The notes: generated from the letters alone by a model not told the origin. A DNA stretch of 64,000 bases from Endothia cerciana (GCA_026119935.1 JALRMH010000068.1:62001-126000); one strand, 5' to 3'; positions 23,360 through 35,884 are shown, numbered from the stretch's first letter. Numbers and translations are program-made.

Positions 23360-25471
23360 AATGGACAGTGAACCAGCTGTTCAGTGTCAGAACCCATCCT
23401 CTTCACCACCGCATAATCAAGTTGGTCCGGACAATGGCATCGACGTCTCGTCTGGCAGTCTGGCAGGCCTCCTGGGTGGCGCGCTCCTCGCGCCGTCCCA
23501 ATTCAACATGAACCCCATACTGCCTGCCATCCTCACTATCATGCTGCTGGTGGCCATAATTCCGGTGCATCAGACGACCAAGGCCAGGGACAACAGGCAC
23601 GTCTTTCCGCTGCTAAATCCGAGGCTGCCGGGCGAGTTCTTAGACAGACACACCAAGCAGAGGTACAACATGAACAGCTGGGCGATGACCCGTGAGGGCA
23701 ACAGGAAGTTTTGCGGTCCAGCCGTTCCGGCTGCTAGCGTTCGATTTTGGTGTATCGCTCATCCTGATCCTGCCGCCGATGTATGCGAACGAAATCAGGA
23801 ATGATGAGCGGTTTAGCTTCGTATGGGCTGAGGCGAAGGTATGTGATCTCGAGGACTGGTCGGAATCCTTGAACCTCCTCCTGTTATCTGGCGGATCTTC
23901 ATGGCAGGGTTTCATAGTTCTCGAGCAAAATATAGCTGAGATTGACCACGAACAGCGAGTGCATAGTCACCTGCCCGGATTTGGCGTGGTAGAAGTTCTC
24001 AAAGCAAAGAACAGTATTGTTCCAACAATTATACAGAGAAATTTCACACAGTCACTATGTGAGTTTGAGTCTCAAGGGTCACTCTTTTAGTTCGGACTTA
24101 GGGCCTCTGGTTGACATTGATTGAAAATGCAGCCAGACTAATCCCAGTATTGTCAAAGGAATGCGGCGAGAGTCTCGAGGGACTCATCACTCCACAGCCC
24201 AGGTCTGTCGCCCATTTGCTATCGGCACCTGCATCGACCCACATCGCCTTCGAGAACTGATGATTAAGTATCAGAATGGCACGACCTGTCCGTAACACCG
24301 GTCACACCCTCGCGGCGGTCGCGCGTCTCAGCACGCTTGCCTTCCTCGGGCCGGAACGGTGCCGCGACCACGAGTGGATCGAGCTCAGTACCGGCTTCAC
24401 GGTGGCGGAGGTTACTGCGGCGTTCAAGCTCAGCCAGTACCCTGCTTATCTTCGCCGTCTCGTCAACATGTTCCTGCCCGAGACACGTGCCGTGCGCGCG
24501 ATGGAGAAGCGGGCACTTGAGATCATCGAGGGACAGCTTACCAGCCGGAAGAGGCAGATCGAGGCGGGCGAGGCTGACGAAGATGATTTCCACGACGCAT
24601 TAGCATGGTACCAGAGTCAGTATAAGAAGTTGGGCGGGTTGTATGATCCCACGGCTGCCCAATTTATCCTGTCGCATGTTACAGTCCACACTACCAGTGA
24701 TCTGCTGTCAGAGGTGATCCTGGACATTGCGAGGCATCTTGAACTCGTTGAGCCGCTGAGGAAGGAGATCGTGGAGGTGCTGGCGGGCGGACAGGGTCTG
24801 ACCAAGACAGCACTGCACAACATGAAATTGCTTGACAGTGTGATCAAGGAGACACAGAGAACGAAGCCATCTCAAGTCTGTAAGTACCCCACGGGGCCAT
24901 TTGAGATGATCGCCGCAACGAAGTGTGACGTGCACGAGCCCAGTGCTGTCCGGGCTGTTCTCAACTGACGGGTTTTGTCTAGTCTTCTTGGAACGCATCA
25001 ACCCGAGGATGTGACTCTCTCGGGCGGCATCCACCTGCCCAAGGGCAGCAGCGAATTTGGTTCAGGGTAAAATGATGGACCCAGAGGTCTACGAGAACCC
25101 AGATGTATACGATCCGTACCGGTTCCACCACATGCGCCAACAATCTGGAAAGGAGACTATGAGTCGCTCCACACTGCCGCCAAAGACACGTGTGAGGGCT
25201 GACCGAGACGCAGATGGCTCAACTTGTCAACACATCTGCAGACCTTCTTGCCTTCAGCTATGGGAAACACGCCTGCCCGGGTCGCTTCTTCGCGGCAGCC
25301 GAGATTAAAATTGCGATATGCCACCTGCTTCTCGAGTAAGATTGCAAGCTGGCGCAGGGTTGTGAGGATCTAAAGAGGATCTCCGTAGGAAATGCTAGCA
25401 TGACCCATCCACTTTCCAAGATTTCCATCCGGAGAAGAGAACTGCCCGGCTCTGAGAAGGTGGTCCTATAA
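23360..25471 (+). pseudogene. Cytochrome P450 pseudogene
   Basis: Pieces of one fungal P450 can be followed in order across several frames. They are: an N-terminal membrane anchor (ILPAILTIMLLVAIIPV) followed by FPLLNPRLPGEF; an ILPPMYANEIRNDERFSF segment; VHSHLPGFG; a long helical part at about 24280-24880 (LSTLAFLGPERCR, NMFLPETRAVR, and an HTTSDLLSEVILDI I-helix); an ExxR helix (KETQR); DPEVYENPDVYDPYRF; and the heme-ligand loop FSYGKHACPGRFF near 25255. At least one frame change lies between the anchor and the ILPP segment and another before DPEVYENP. In-frame stops break the C-terminus just after the heme loop (LLLE then TAA near 25337). The motif order and the YANEIRND/HTTSDL signatures are like fungal P450s of diterpene and indole-diterpene pathways (ent-kaurene oxidase or PaxQ type), by recollection. 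It cannot make an intact enzyme as read. Confidence 0.85.
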
Positions 25472-26315
25472 TCGGCTCATTGAATCTCAAATAATAGGAG
25501 GTGCAGGAAGCCTTGGTCTGGCTAAGAGTTAGAACTCTCAACCGTTCCTTTCACGTTTCTATTGATAGGGTAGGATCAGTTGCTATTAGAGTCCTATGAC
25601 TCGTCAGACAGAGTCCTACTTACACTATAGGTCAGTCTCATGCCATACTGGCAAAAAGAAGCAATAAACATGATATTTTCTTGAAAATTAAGTATTTTTT
25701 TTCTAAACCCCCCCCCCCCCAGATGCTATTGTATCAAGATGTAGTTCACAAACAGTATTTTTCTTCAGAAGAGGGCTGATAGGAGGAAGAGCACAAAGGA
25801 GAGCTAGGGAAACCCTCTCTAGACAAGGGCAAATACAGGGAGGATAAGTTAAAAAAATTCAAAATCATGGGACACTAGAGATAAAAGACCTGTCCAGAAG
25901 AGATCTGTTCATGCAGACTACAGCGTTCCAGGGCGTACCTTATGAGGTTGTCGCTGACATTGGATATTGGGAATATCCTGAGGTGCCGGAGGTTGCCTGC
26001 AGGTCGATGTCAGTACAAGGTGCCCACCCGCCCATGCTTTGTCATGCCTGCATGCCCACGTCCCCAGCACCTACAGATAGGGGAATTCGACTATGTACCC
26101 CGCGTTTAACAGCAGCTGACAGGGCTATTGCCTGCCATCAGCACCCCACCAGAAGCTCCCCAGGCTCCCCAGGCTCCCCAGCCCAGCTCCCAGCTACAGG
26201 CGTCACCGACATCGATTGAACTCCAAACGTCAGCCCACTCAACAGTCAACTCCCTTCTCCTTCTCGCCCTACCCACCACATACCCACACACACTCTCTCT
26301 ACACGACACAACACT
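25472..26315. other. CSN4 upstream region
   Basis: There is no gene. The stretch includes a 13-C run (25708-25720) and, close to the CSN4 start, a short CCAGGCTCC direct repeat near 26158-26183. The last 100 bp are C-rich and pyrimidine-rich, as is common before fungal start codons. Confidence 0.55.
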
Positions 26316-27497
26316 ATGGCCTCCCAACAGGGCCCTGACGAGGCCCAGGGCCCCCAGCACGCCCTCTCTCAGGCCCAATCCGTCTCAGACTTCAACGCCA
26401 TAGCCGATCAGATCTTCTCCTCGTCGCTGGGCATCGTGGGCACGCGTACCCTCCTCGCCGACTTCATCACTACCCTCCGAAGCCGCGACGACCCTGATCT
26501 GTGGGTCGAGGTGGGCACGCATACCCTAGAGATCCTCAACGCCTCGCCCACCGCCTCCTCCTCCTTCCTCGAGCAGGCCGCCCTGCTGCGCGAGCTCATC
26601 GCCGACGGCCACGAGGCCAACGAGGACTACCGCGACGCCGCCCGCGTCCTGTCCGAGATCCCCCTCGAGTCCTCCCAGCGGCGGGTGTCCGACGAGGACA
26701 AGTGCAAGATCTGGATCCGCATCGTGAGGCTGTATCTGGAGGAGGACGACTCCACCCTCGCCGAGACCTACCTGAACAAGCTCAAGAACGTCATCTACGC
26801 CGTCACCGACCCCGAGACACAGCTGCATTTCCGCCTCTCCGCCGCGCGCATCAACGACTCCAAGCGCCAGTTCCTGTCGGCCAGCCAGGCGTATCACGAG
26901 ATCAGCTTCCTTCCCGCCGTCACCGAGGACGACAGGCTGCGGACCCTGGGCGAGGCCATCAAGTGCGCCATCCTCGCTCCTGCAGGCCCGTCGCGGAGTA
27001 GGGTACTGGGACGGCTATACAAGGACGAGAGGGCTGCTGGCCTGGAGCATTTTGGTATACTGGAGAAGATGTTCCTTGATCGGCTGATCGACCCTACCGA
27101 GGTGGACAAGTTCGCGCAGAGCCTGCAGGCGCACCAGCTCGCCACTACGGCGGACGGGTCTACTGTCCTGGCCAGGGCCATGGTGGAGCACAACCTGCTG
27201 GCGGCGTCGCGGCTGTATGTCAACATCGACTTTGACGCGCTGGGGCTGCTGCTGGGTTCAGACGCGGACAAGGCGGAGGCTACTACGGCCAGGATGATCC
27301 AGCAGGGACGGCTGAGAGGTAAGATTGACCAGATAGATCGGTGCATCTGGTTTGAGGATGAGGGGGAGGTAAATGGTGCCAGTGCCATACGGCAGTGGGA
27401 CAATCACGTCCTGGGTGTGGCAGAGGAGGTCGAGAACGTGGTGGGCCTGATGCAGCTGGAGATACCTGCATTCGTCTTCCAGAACCTGGTGATTTAG
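26316..27497 (+). CDS. csn4: COP9 signalosome complex subunit 4
   Basis: This intronless gene encodes 393 residues, close to the usual length of about 400 for CSN4. The start is the first ATG in a good context (MASQQG), and it ends FVFQNLVI. The helical N-terminal half (TRTLLADFITTLRS, EQAALLRELIADGHEANEDYRDAARVL) and the segments KCKIWIRIVRLYLEEDDSTLAETYLNKL and SKRQFLSASQAYHEIS match the TPR-like repeats of CSN4. The PCI winged-helix domain follows at roughly residues 190-360 (LGRLYKDERA, EKMFLDRLIDPTEVDKFAQSL, LARAMVEHNLLAASRLYVNI, MIQQGRLRGKIDQI). CSN removes NEDD8 from cullins and so controls SCF-type ubiquitin ligases; in filamentous fungi it affects development and secondary metabolism. 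It converges with the downstream SGNH hydrolase. Confidence 0.93.
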   Translation: MASQQGPDEAQGPQHALSQAQSVSDFNAIADQIFSSSLGIVGTRTLLADFITTLRSRDDPDLWVEVGTHTLEILNASPTASSSFLEQAALLRELIADGHEANEDYRDAARVLSEIPLESSQRRVSDEDKCKIWIRIVRLYLEEDDSTLAETYLNKLKNVIYAVTDPETQLHFRLSAARINDSKRQFLSASQAYHEISFLPAVTEDDRLRTLGEAIKCAILAPAGPSRSRVLGRLYKDERAAGLEHFGILEKMFLDRLIDPTEVDKFAQSLQAHQLATTADGSTVLARAMVEHNLLAASRLYVNIDFDALGLLLGSDADKAEATTARMIQQGRLRGKIDQIDRCIWFEDEGEVNGASAIRQWDNHVLGVAEEVENVVGLMQLEIPAFVFQNLVI

Positions 27498-27908
27498 GCA
27501 TGCGGATGATGACCAGAGGGCGCTGGTCTTAGACCTGACACGATACCATAGACGCGCGCAAGCAGTGACGACATCATGAACAAGCTTTGACCACTAGAGG
27601 AGTCTGATCCCTCACACACCCTGGGTCCTGTTGCGGATGCGTGTGTCCGTCTACCTTCTGCTGCCCAACGCCTCGCCACATTGGTATGCCAAAGCCGAAC
27701 CCCAAGAGATAATATACAAGAAACCCATCAGGGGTGAAAACAACACGGGCTGCCGTAGACAACCATGGACCCTGACCTGGGTCGCAGAGGACAGCCGACC
27801 CTGCTTTGGTAGGTGAACGCCTCGAGCACCCAAGGAGCAATGAAACCCGCCGCGCGGGACGCCCATCCGCCGCGGTAGACACCCACCCCACGCGCCAGTC
27901 TAGTCTTC
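27498..27908. other. Convergent intergenic region
   Basis: About 410 bp between the stop codons of CSN4 (+) and the SGNH hydrolase (-). It should hold both 3' ends. No gene or repeat is evident. Confidence 0.6.
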
Positions 27909-28974
27909 CTATTCCAGGTCCTTCCGGCGGACCACATAATAGCCCTGGTCTAGAAGTGAATCGTCGCCCTTCTCCTCTTCGAACTTCTTATCGTCGTCCC
28001 TGAACAGTTTCCTCTTCTTCGTTGCCCTCTCCGCGACCGGCTGTAGCCGGCCCGGGGGCATGATGAGCTCTACCAGGTGTGCGGCGATCTTCTCGCCCAT
28101 GAGATCGTACCCGTCGGGGGTCAGGTGGACCTGGTCGTCCCAGTACCTCTCGCGCTCCTCCTCGCGCATGCTCCAGTAGGGTATCGCGGCGTTGAGATCG
28201 AAGACGTGACTGCACACACACGCAAAGAGACACACACACGAGGTCAGCACCAACCATCCACCCCCAGCGAGGCGCTCCCCCGGGTCGATATTCCTAGGGA
28301 CCAACTTACAAGTTCTCCTGCCTGTGGGCTCTTATCAGGCCATTCAGCTCCCCCCTCCTCCTCGCCGCCCTCTCCCCGACCGCCCCCTCCACGCCGGCCT
28401 CCGGCACCGTGCAGGCCAGGACCCGCCCGCCCTTGCTCAGCGGCACGGCCCACACCTTCCTCAGGCTCTCGAAGATCTCCGCGGGGGTGGACCGGAACGC
28501 GAGGTCGTTGGTGCCGCCGAGCACGACCGTCCAGTCATAGGGCGTCCCGCCCCCCTTGGTCAGGAACTTGGGCTCGATGCGGGGCAGGAAGCGGCTGCCG
28601 GCCGTGCTGACCACGTCGCCGGGGAGCCCGTCGATGTGTGCCTCGATGTGAAGGGCGGGGAAAGCCCGCGACAGACCGGCGGTGAGGGTCTGGCTGTAGG
28701 AGTGGGAGGCGCCCGAGGAGGAGTAGCCCGAGGTCAGGGAGTCGCCGAAGCAGAGGATGCGGAGGGAGCGTCTTTTGGGCCTTGGCGGGGGGGAGGAGGA
28801 GGAGGAGGAGGAGGAGGACGACGACGACGACGACGACGTGGAAGAGGCGGCTGTCGGGAGGGTTGCTGCTGTGGCTGCTGCTGTTGTTATGTCGGGGTCT
28901 GGCCTGCGGGTCGGGGGTGATGCGCGTGGGCTGGGAAGCATGGCTCGGTCGGGGGATCTAGGTGTTGTCGCCAT
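27909..28974 (-). CDS. SGNH/GDSL-family hydrolase with poly-Ser N-terminus
   Basis: The model is complement(join(27909..28209, 28310..28974)), 321 residues. Exon 1 ends AACTT before GTAAGT and exon 2 resumes after GTGTGCAG to give ENFHVFDLN. The SGNH hallmarks are present: block I FGDSLTSGYS with the nucleophilic Ser, Gly in block II (HIDGLPGDVV), block III GGTNDLA, and block V DDQVHLTPDGYDLMG with the catalytic Asp and His. Such enzymes are esterases, lipases or acylhydrolases; the substrate is unknown. No signal peptide is seen, so it is probably intracellular. The region before LRILCFGDSL is low-complexity, with about 16-17 consecutive Ser encoded by imperfect TCC/TCG repeats (28796-28842). 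The ATG at 28974 is the outermost supported start; an inner Met (MLPSP, near 28941) is possible. The C-terminus is basic/acidic (KKRKLFRDDDKK). Confidence 0.85.
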
Positions 28975-30971
28975 CGCGGGCAGAGGGGCGGTGGTTGCCA
29001 CTTGGAACCTCGGCACTGCCGGCGTGCGTGCGTGCTCGGGAGGCCTACGCCGTCAGGTCTGGATTCAGCGGGGTTCGAGAAGTCGTCGTCGTCGTTACTC
29101 GGTTCGTACATAGGCTGGCTTGGGCATGTTAGGAGAGGTCTATGACAGGTCTGTCGTGGTGTTGGGGTAGCAGAACCGGTGCAGGGCATGTCACGGGCGA
29201 GGCCTGACTGCAGCGGGATAGCGCCCCATGACGCTGCTGATGGGGATCAAACAAGGGTCCCGATAAGGCTGACAGCGGCATTAAACCGACTTAGGTATGG
29301 TAGAGTATGGCCACATTATCCCATAGCCGCATGTGACTCTGACACGAGACTGACTGGTGGCTATATTCGAGAATTATTGTAAGTAAACTGAGTCTTTCTA
29401 TCGTATATCATATGTACATATATATTTAATCATATGGATTTGTGCATACTTTTATCATCGTCAAGAAGAAGCTGAGATGAATGTGTCTATGATTCCCTCT
29501 GCTATGGTAACAACTTTCCCAGCTATTAAAAGCCAACAAAAAGTGCGGAGCAGATCCACCCCTTGAGGTAAGAGATGGATAGAAGAACGAGTCATGAGTT
29601 TGGCTTGCCCGAGTGCAGGGCTGCATTTTGTCTCGCGCCTCATCTTGAGCAGTTATTGGAAAACTTATGTGACAGTGTAGGCGTGAACAATGCTTGGAAA
29701 AGAAGAGGACCAACAGGAGTGAACAAGGCGGCACCTTTTGGGGGGAGGGTGGTAGTCAATATCAAGGCGTAGCAATGCCAGAGTGGTGCTGCACTTGCAA
29801 CGCATCTTCCACAGTTCTTAAACTTCCAAGACCTCAGTCTTCCCCTCACTGGAAGAGGGCTCATCATAGGCCGTTATCTTCAAGAACATATACAATATAT
29901 CAGCAGCCTCACACGTATCTCCTGGGCCGCCTGTCATCCCAAGAGGACCGTAGTTGAGTAGATCCGTGGGGGGTGCTGTATGGGTGGACCGCCAGCGATG
30001 ATTTCGTTTTCTTTTTTCTTTCTTTCTGCTGCTTTATCCCTCCTCCTTTTTATTTTTTTAATTTTTTTTTTATGAGAAAGAACACCAGGGAAGATAAGAG
30101 CGGTGCACATCGTATATATAGACGTCCATTCATGGTCGAGGCCAGATCGCCGAGACTTGAAGAGTCATCTGCCGTGCTTGGGCATAGCGAAGCGTCGCCG
30201 CTAGTTGTGACGATTCAATTTTAGCGAGCCCTAGTTGGATGTGTACGTATTGCAGGCGCCAGCCTTGATACTACCACTATTCTACGTAGGATCATCATCT
30301 AAGCTTCGGCTCTGGTTGTGTTTCGAGGGCCTTTCTCTCTTGCAGTTTGTAAGTTTAGGTGATGATGATGGCGCACGCAAGCTTCTGGGCTGATGAACCA
30401 TGCAGGTCCGCTGAAGGCATCTCAACAGCCTCGGTGTCTTTGAAGTATCGGGGCTCAAGGATTCTCAGGGAATTAGAAATCACCCTCTAGACATGTGCCT
30501 GTCGTCATGCGAACTGTCCCGAGGTCAGATTGGTCTAGCTACTTGCATCTCTTGTCGAGCCGTCCACATCAGACATGAAGTCGGCCAGCTTGAGCTGCCT
30601 TCAAGTCTGTTCGACGCAGACAAGGCTGAGAAGTGGAGGCAAATTTCGAGCATCTCGAGTGTCTTGATTGTCGGAGAGCTTGACATAGTCTCTTGACTAC
30701 TACGCAATGATAACGATGTGTCCTAAACGGCTTTGGCCCGAGGCAGATGGCCACAATATAATTCGATTCCTAGCTAGGAAACCACTCTGGCGGTCTTGAC
30801 GTGTCTACTTCTGAGCGATTCTGTTCTGATTTGACTCTGTACTACCTCATTCTTGATTGTGAGAGGGTCCCGATCTGTCTTCAGTTGAGGCCCTTTCCTT
30901 GACCTAAGAAGCCCCTAGATGATGTTGGATGTCCAAACATGCGGCCATGTAATCGACCTACAAACGAAATC
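28975..30971. other. Intergenic region
   Basis: I see no supportable gene in this 2-kb stretch. A small ATG-initiated frame at 30493-30696 (67 aa, starting MCLSSCELSR) has no family features. A T-rich tract lies near 30005-30073. Confidence 0.5.
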
Positions 30972-32752
30972 CTACTCCTTGTTCTTCAGTTGTCTCTCCC
31001 GGAAGATCACCTTCAGCGACGGCTTCTCCCACACCAAAAACACCGGCTGGCTGCTCACCCAGTCCTCCTGACCGGGGGCCAGCTCATAATCAAACCGGTA
31101 GAGGATGCGGGAAACAGCGACACGGAGTTCAGAATACGCAAGGTTCTTGCCTATACAGTCGCGTATGCCGAAGCTGAAGGGCTTGAAGGCGGCGCGGTTG
31201 TCGTTGGCGAACACGGGATTGTACAGCGGGTGTGTAGGTGGGAGCCAGCGCTCCGGCCGGAGGGTGTCTGGATCGGCAAAGTTGGCAGGGTTGTGGAAGG
31301 TGGCCAGCTGAAAAACCGTGATGGCAGTCTGATGATGGGGAGGGGGGGAGAGATCAGTCACGAATGATGTACTGGGATGGGACTTGAGGGATGGGACTTA
31401 CACCCTTTGGAATGAACTCGCCGTTGATATCAGCACCAGGTGAGATCCGCGGAGGTGTCTCGGCAGCGGGTGGGTACAGGCGCAAGTTCTCCTCGATTAC
31501 AGCCTGAAGATACGGTAAGCGAGCGACTGACTTCATGTCGATGTCATCCTCGCTGTTGAAAGCGCTTCGAATCTCGTCGCACAGCATCTGATATACTAGG
31601 CGGTACTTCGGCTGTCCCAAATGCCAGAACAAGGCTGACAAGGACGTGGCCGTGGTCTCGCTGCCAGCAGTCACCAGGAGCGGTGAGTTAAGCATGATCT
31701 CCATGTCCGAGAAGCCTGGCTGGCCGTCCCGGCTTTTCCTTAGCATGTAAGTCATGAAGTCCCTGCGACCACCAGGCATCTCTCCTTGTGCCTTCCTTAG
31801 CATGGCCTTCTCAGATGCTAACTTTTCGTTCTCTGCGAATTTTGCAATATACTTGGACGATTTCCCAAATGTCCGGATGAGAGGGCCGATGAGTGGGTAT
31901 TGCTGGATAGCCCGCTTGAGCGCGATTCCACGAGTGCCCTCGAAGATGCCCAGCACCCAAGGATGGTAGCTTCCCCCATCAAGCGAATGGAATGAGTCGG
32001 CGAACATCAGATCGCCGATGATGTCAAAGCTCATGAAGTTGAACCATCGCACGAGATCAAACGTCTCGCCGGAGGCCGCCTTCTCCCCCAGGCGCTGGCA
32101 CAACAGGTCGACGTACTGCTTCACCACGGGCTCCTGCTCGTACATGCTCGAGTCGCTGAACGCATGGTTGAGCTGTCGCCGCAGCCTCCTGTGGACCTCG
32201 TGGGTGCCGCCGATGATCCCGAGCTCGTCGTTGTCGTGATAGAACCCGCGCTTCTTAGGCCACTCCGGCCTGCCGGGGCGGTGCTGGAAGATCTGGGGAA
32301 ACCCGATGGACCCGTCGACGGCGAGGCTATCTGGGGTGATGCGCACGATGGGGCCATATTTCTTGTGAAGGCCGACGGACTCACGGGCGCTGGTGCCACT
32401 GACGCAGGATTTCCAGACCCAGGGGATGTGGGTAACTGCGTAAAGCTTTGGCCCGGGATACTTGGCCAGAGGGTGGAAGTAGAGACGGTAGACTATTAGA
32501 CCGATGTACGATAGTAGGACCTAACAAAAGGGGATTTGGTCAGTTCAGATTGCTGCCGAGTGCGCTCCTGCTGCGAAGCTAGGCAGCTCGTGACGGACGT
32601 ATTACTAGAATTGATTTTCATGATGTTTTTGCAGAACATGAAGTCAAGGACATTCAACTTACAGATCCTATGACGATGCCAACTAGTCCAAGCTTGGGTA
32701 TGGATATCTCACCCAGGCCAGAGGGTAAATTAACATTTAGTGATGGAGCCAT
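30972..32752 (-). CDS. Cytochrome P450 monooxygenase (CYP65 / isotrichodermin C-15 hydroxylase-like)
   Basis: The model is complement(join(30972..31328, 31402..32520, 32663..32752)), 521 residues, a normal microsomal P450 length. Both introns fall between codons and have GTAAGT donors. Residues about 21-45 (LGLVGIVIGSVLLSYIGLIV) form the N-terminal ER anchor, followed by the Pro-rich hinge HPLAKYPGPKL. The I-helix carries AGSETTATS with the conserved acidic-Thr pair, the K-helix ExxR is EENLR, the PERW motif is present, and the heme-ligand loop is FSFGIRDCIGKNL. The overall style (LHKKYGPIVRITPD, VDGSIGFPQIFQHR) resembles fungal CYP65-type enzymes such as trichothecene C-15 hydroxylases, by memory of the family. 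It hydroxylates an unknown small lipophilic substrate with a P450 reductase. No synthase gene is adjacent, so it is not clearly part of a cluster. Confidence 0.93.
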
Positions 32753-32854
32753 CTTATTGTAGATATATGATGGATGTATTACGAAACCACAAGTTGACGT
32801 GGATTGTAAATGGTCGTCGGATTGGAAGCTCAAAAACTTCTCGAGAGGTGTACC

Positions 32855-32862
32855 ATATATAT
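32855..32862 (-). promoter_or_regulatory. Likely TATA box of the P450 gene
   Basis: A TATATATA octamer lies 103-110 bp upstream of the P450 start codon, a plausible TATA position for a filamentous-fungal gene with a short 5' untranslated region. Confidence 0.4.
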
Positions 32863-35800
32863 AGTAGAGCATCTGCCGCTTTGGCCCTTTCTCTGGAGAC
32901 CAGTCCTCGCTACTTTCAAGAACCACAGTATCCTCAACTTGCTCCGGTATATACGAAGACCCCGAATCCGGGTGTTAACCCAGTCTGAGGTCAAGACGTG
33001 TGGGCGATAGTGACAGCAAATTGTCGACGGGACGTGGGGGATAGACCGCAGTGACAGGTGGGCCCACCACCAGACCGCATGGACAGCTCGATATCAGTAA
33101 GCAAAAGAAGAGGCCCTCGAATCGGAACCCGTGAATCGACAAATGCACGATTTCGACACTAATACATGATACTCTACGGTATGTACGTAACCTTCCGGGT
33201 TCAGATCCTGTGATGCACAAGCAATTATCTGTCTCGTTTCTTAGATGGAAGTATTTTGACCTTGATCATTAGTCTCCTCTACATCTGGGGTTAAGACAGC
33301 CCCTGTCTGTGACGTTGCCTTTATCCAGACGTTGCCACTCAAAGCGGGATTTGTAAGACTTTTAAGTTATTTGACGACGCATATGACCATGCAAAGACCC
33401 GCAGGAGCCCATCTTCTGTGGCCCAGTCAGGTTTTACTGAAACCCGAAGACGTATCCTCGAGCGGGCCAGACCCTCTGCACAGACAGCCATGGCAGAAGC
33501 AATTTTTGGTTTTACACGGGGACTTCCTAGTCCCCGATGGTCCAGGATCCTACGGACTTATGACAATCGTGTCGTGACAATACCTGGGTTGAAGAGGCAG
33601 GGTTCAGCAAGGGGTCATTGTGACTCGTTGGCGTGGTGGTTGGCTCGGATGTAAGCCACACGGTGTATATTGATAGAGTAAAGCCCGGCGTGGTCTCTCC
33701 ACACATCTAATATACTGGGGTATAATGGTAGGAGCTGATGCAGCGTCGCAGACTCATGAACCAGCTGGTATTAATAATACTGGTTGAAGCCATGCTTTCG
33801 ACGGTATTCCGAAATCCAGCCCAGATTCATTAATGATGCTGAAGGTGTTGAGGCTTCAGGTTGTTTCTACCCCCCCCCCAGCTTGAGTAATGGCGGGCCA
33901 AAGTATCTTACGCCCGTACCAGATTCACGAGAAGGCACAAATTTGCCGAGCGTCTCAAGGGATGAAGGACCGTCGTATCCAGTCTGAACGTGCAAAGTTC
34001 CTGCAGGTTGACAAGATCAGGGTCTCAGACTCCCCCATAAATTATTATATCTTAAGCGTCTCAACTGTGAAAAGAAGGTCGGCCCCGAGAATGGTGATCA
34101 TCCGTCACCTTTGAAGTGGAGCACCGCCCTGGTTGCCCCTCATGTCACAGCAAGACAGCGATGGATTACCACGATTGGTATGCCATCTCTTCCATGCGAG
34201 CATGACGAAATGGTAATTCCGACCCCGATTGGTGAGGCCAGCATCCGACGTTGTGCAGTGACCACCAGCCAGGATTTCCGAGGTCCTCCCACTCCCACGT
34301 ACGACGGACGGCGCTGCGCTGCTCTGCTCGTTCTTACTACCGTGCGGCCACGACACCTGATCGTGGCAGGCTGTGGATTTCATTCACACCATGAGAGCAA
34401 CTACGAACTGCTCGGCGGGCTGCCACTGGAACTTTGCCGCCATTTCCTCACTGATGCATTGGGTGGTCGCACGCCTGCATACGAACCTGAACCTTTAGAT
34501 ATTCATTCCAGCGGCGGCAGGATAAGGTTTCGCAGGTTGGAAGGTCGCGGTCGAAGAGTGTCATTCCACGTTCTGTCACGAAAGCAGCGATTGAGAAACT
34601 AGGAAGCAAACACCCACCAGCGGGAGAACAGGCAGGAGGTGCGGTCGGGGGAGACCGGGCAGTGCGGCCCCCAGTACCGGTTCATACTGGATGAGAAGCT
34701 GTCGAGATCCTGGCAGTCCCTTGGCTGCATATGTGGCCACCGTCATCACTTCATGCAGGAGAAGGACGCCTTTCTCCGAGCATTTGCGTCTACCGGTCAT
34801 TGGATAACCCCGACCAGGATCGATGTTGTGAGAACGCCTAGTCTGAGTGTCGAGCTGGAACGGACCATCTCGGACGCCCGGGCGGGAGGTTTTGGAAACG
34901 TATGCCTGAGCAGCCGGGTGGACCACTGGATGTGCAGCAACAAACGTGAGGGCGACGACCTTGTGGCATATGAGGATGCCCGCTTCGGGAGCTGGGGTCT
35001 CCGGCGAAATGATCCCGACCCTTCCAAGCGTGGAATCCCGAGTCTGTCGTATTTGCATGACAGATTTTGCGGGCTGGCCATCCGATGATACAACGGTACC
35101 GAAAGCGGTGACAAACCCCAGCCGACTAGGGAACCTGTGGTCTAGTCTATATACTGCTTCTCGTCATTCGGAATCGAAAAAGGTGTTGTCAGCTATGGCC
35201 AGATCAGTCAGAGAATGCACTGAGAAAACATCACGATTGCTGTTCATCATACCTAGCTAAGTATACATGCCCGTCCTCTCTATGGACTCGCACTATCCGT
35301 AGGGAGGTAATCCCGTCAGGCATCTGATCGACTCACTGTGAGTATATACCTTACATGCTGTTCCCACAAGTTGTTCATTGTGGTCAACCATATAAGTCGA
35401 CATGGTTCCGCGGGGGAGCGCAAGGTGTGGCACGGCTCCGTGATTATCCCAAAGGCCTTAGAAGAGCAGTCATTGAACCTCGGATTCTCATGCGGGTTCA
35501 TCAAATAGAGGCTGTGCACCCACGAAGGTAATGAGTCTGAACGATGCTCTTCTCAGACCTCGTGATGGTTCACGAAGAGACAGGTCGGGAGGGCATGATG
35601 TCATGAACGAGTAATTACATAGGGCATTAGGGACGCGACGCGTATAGGTGTAGGTGGCCCAGGGCTCGTACTATCGCTTAATTACACAAGCGTATTCGAT
35701 TAATAAGCATTTTCAGAGTTACCGGACCCGTGGGGGCTATTGCCTCCCATTACCTAGGTAAACATTGAATTACTAATACTGGGGACCACAGCAGTTCCAG

Positions 35801-35884
35801 TCTTCTTCCCCTCTATATCTCAGTTATTCAACTGCTGGAGACAAGTGTCATCCCAACTATTCATCATCGACACCTACCAATAAA
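32863..35884. other. Intergenic region with possible gene remnants
   Basis: No gene can be supported. Frames at 34111-34602 and 34639-35088 (+), and 34576-35058 (-), are long but overlap each other and carry no motif I know; the first begins at TTG rather than ATG. A 10-C run is at 33870-33879. The last 150 bp before 35885 are pyrimidine-rich and are the likely promoter of the SDR-like gene. Confidence 0.45.

Noticed and set aside
26501..27403. Other-frame ORFs over CSN4
   Set aside because: They are shadows of the GC-rich CSN4 coding sequence.
34111..35088. Long overlapping frames on both strands at 34.1-35.1 kb
   Set aside because: The first lacks an ATG, strands overlap, and I recognise no motif; likely chance or very old remnants.
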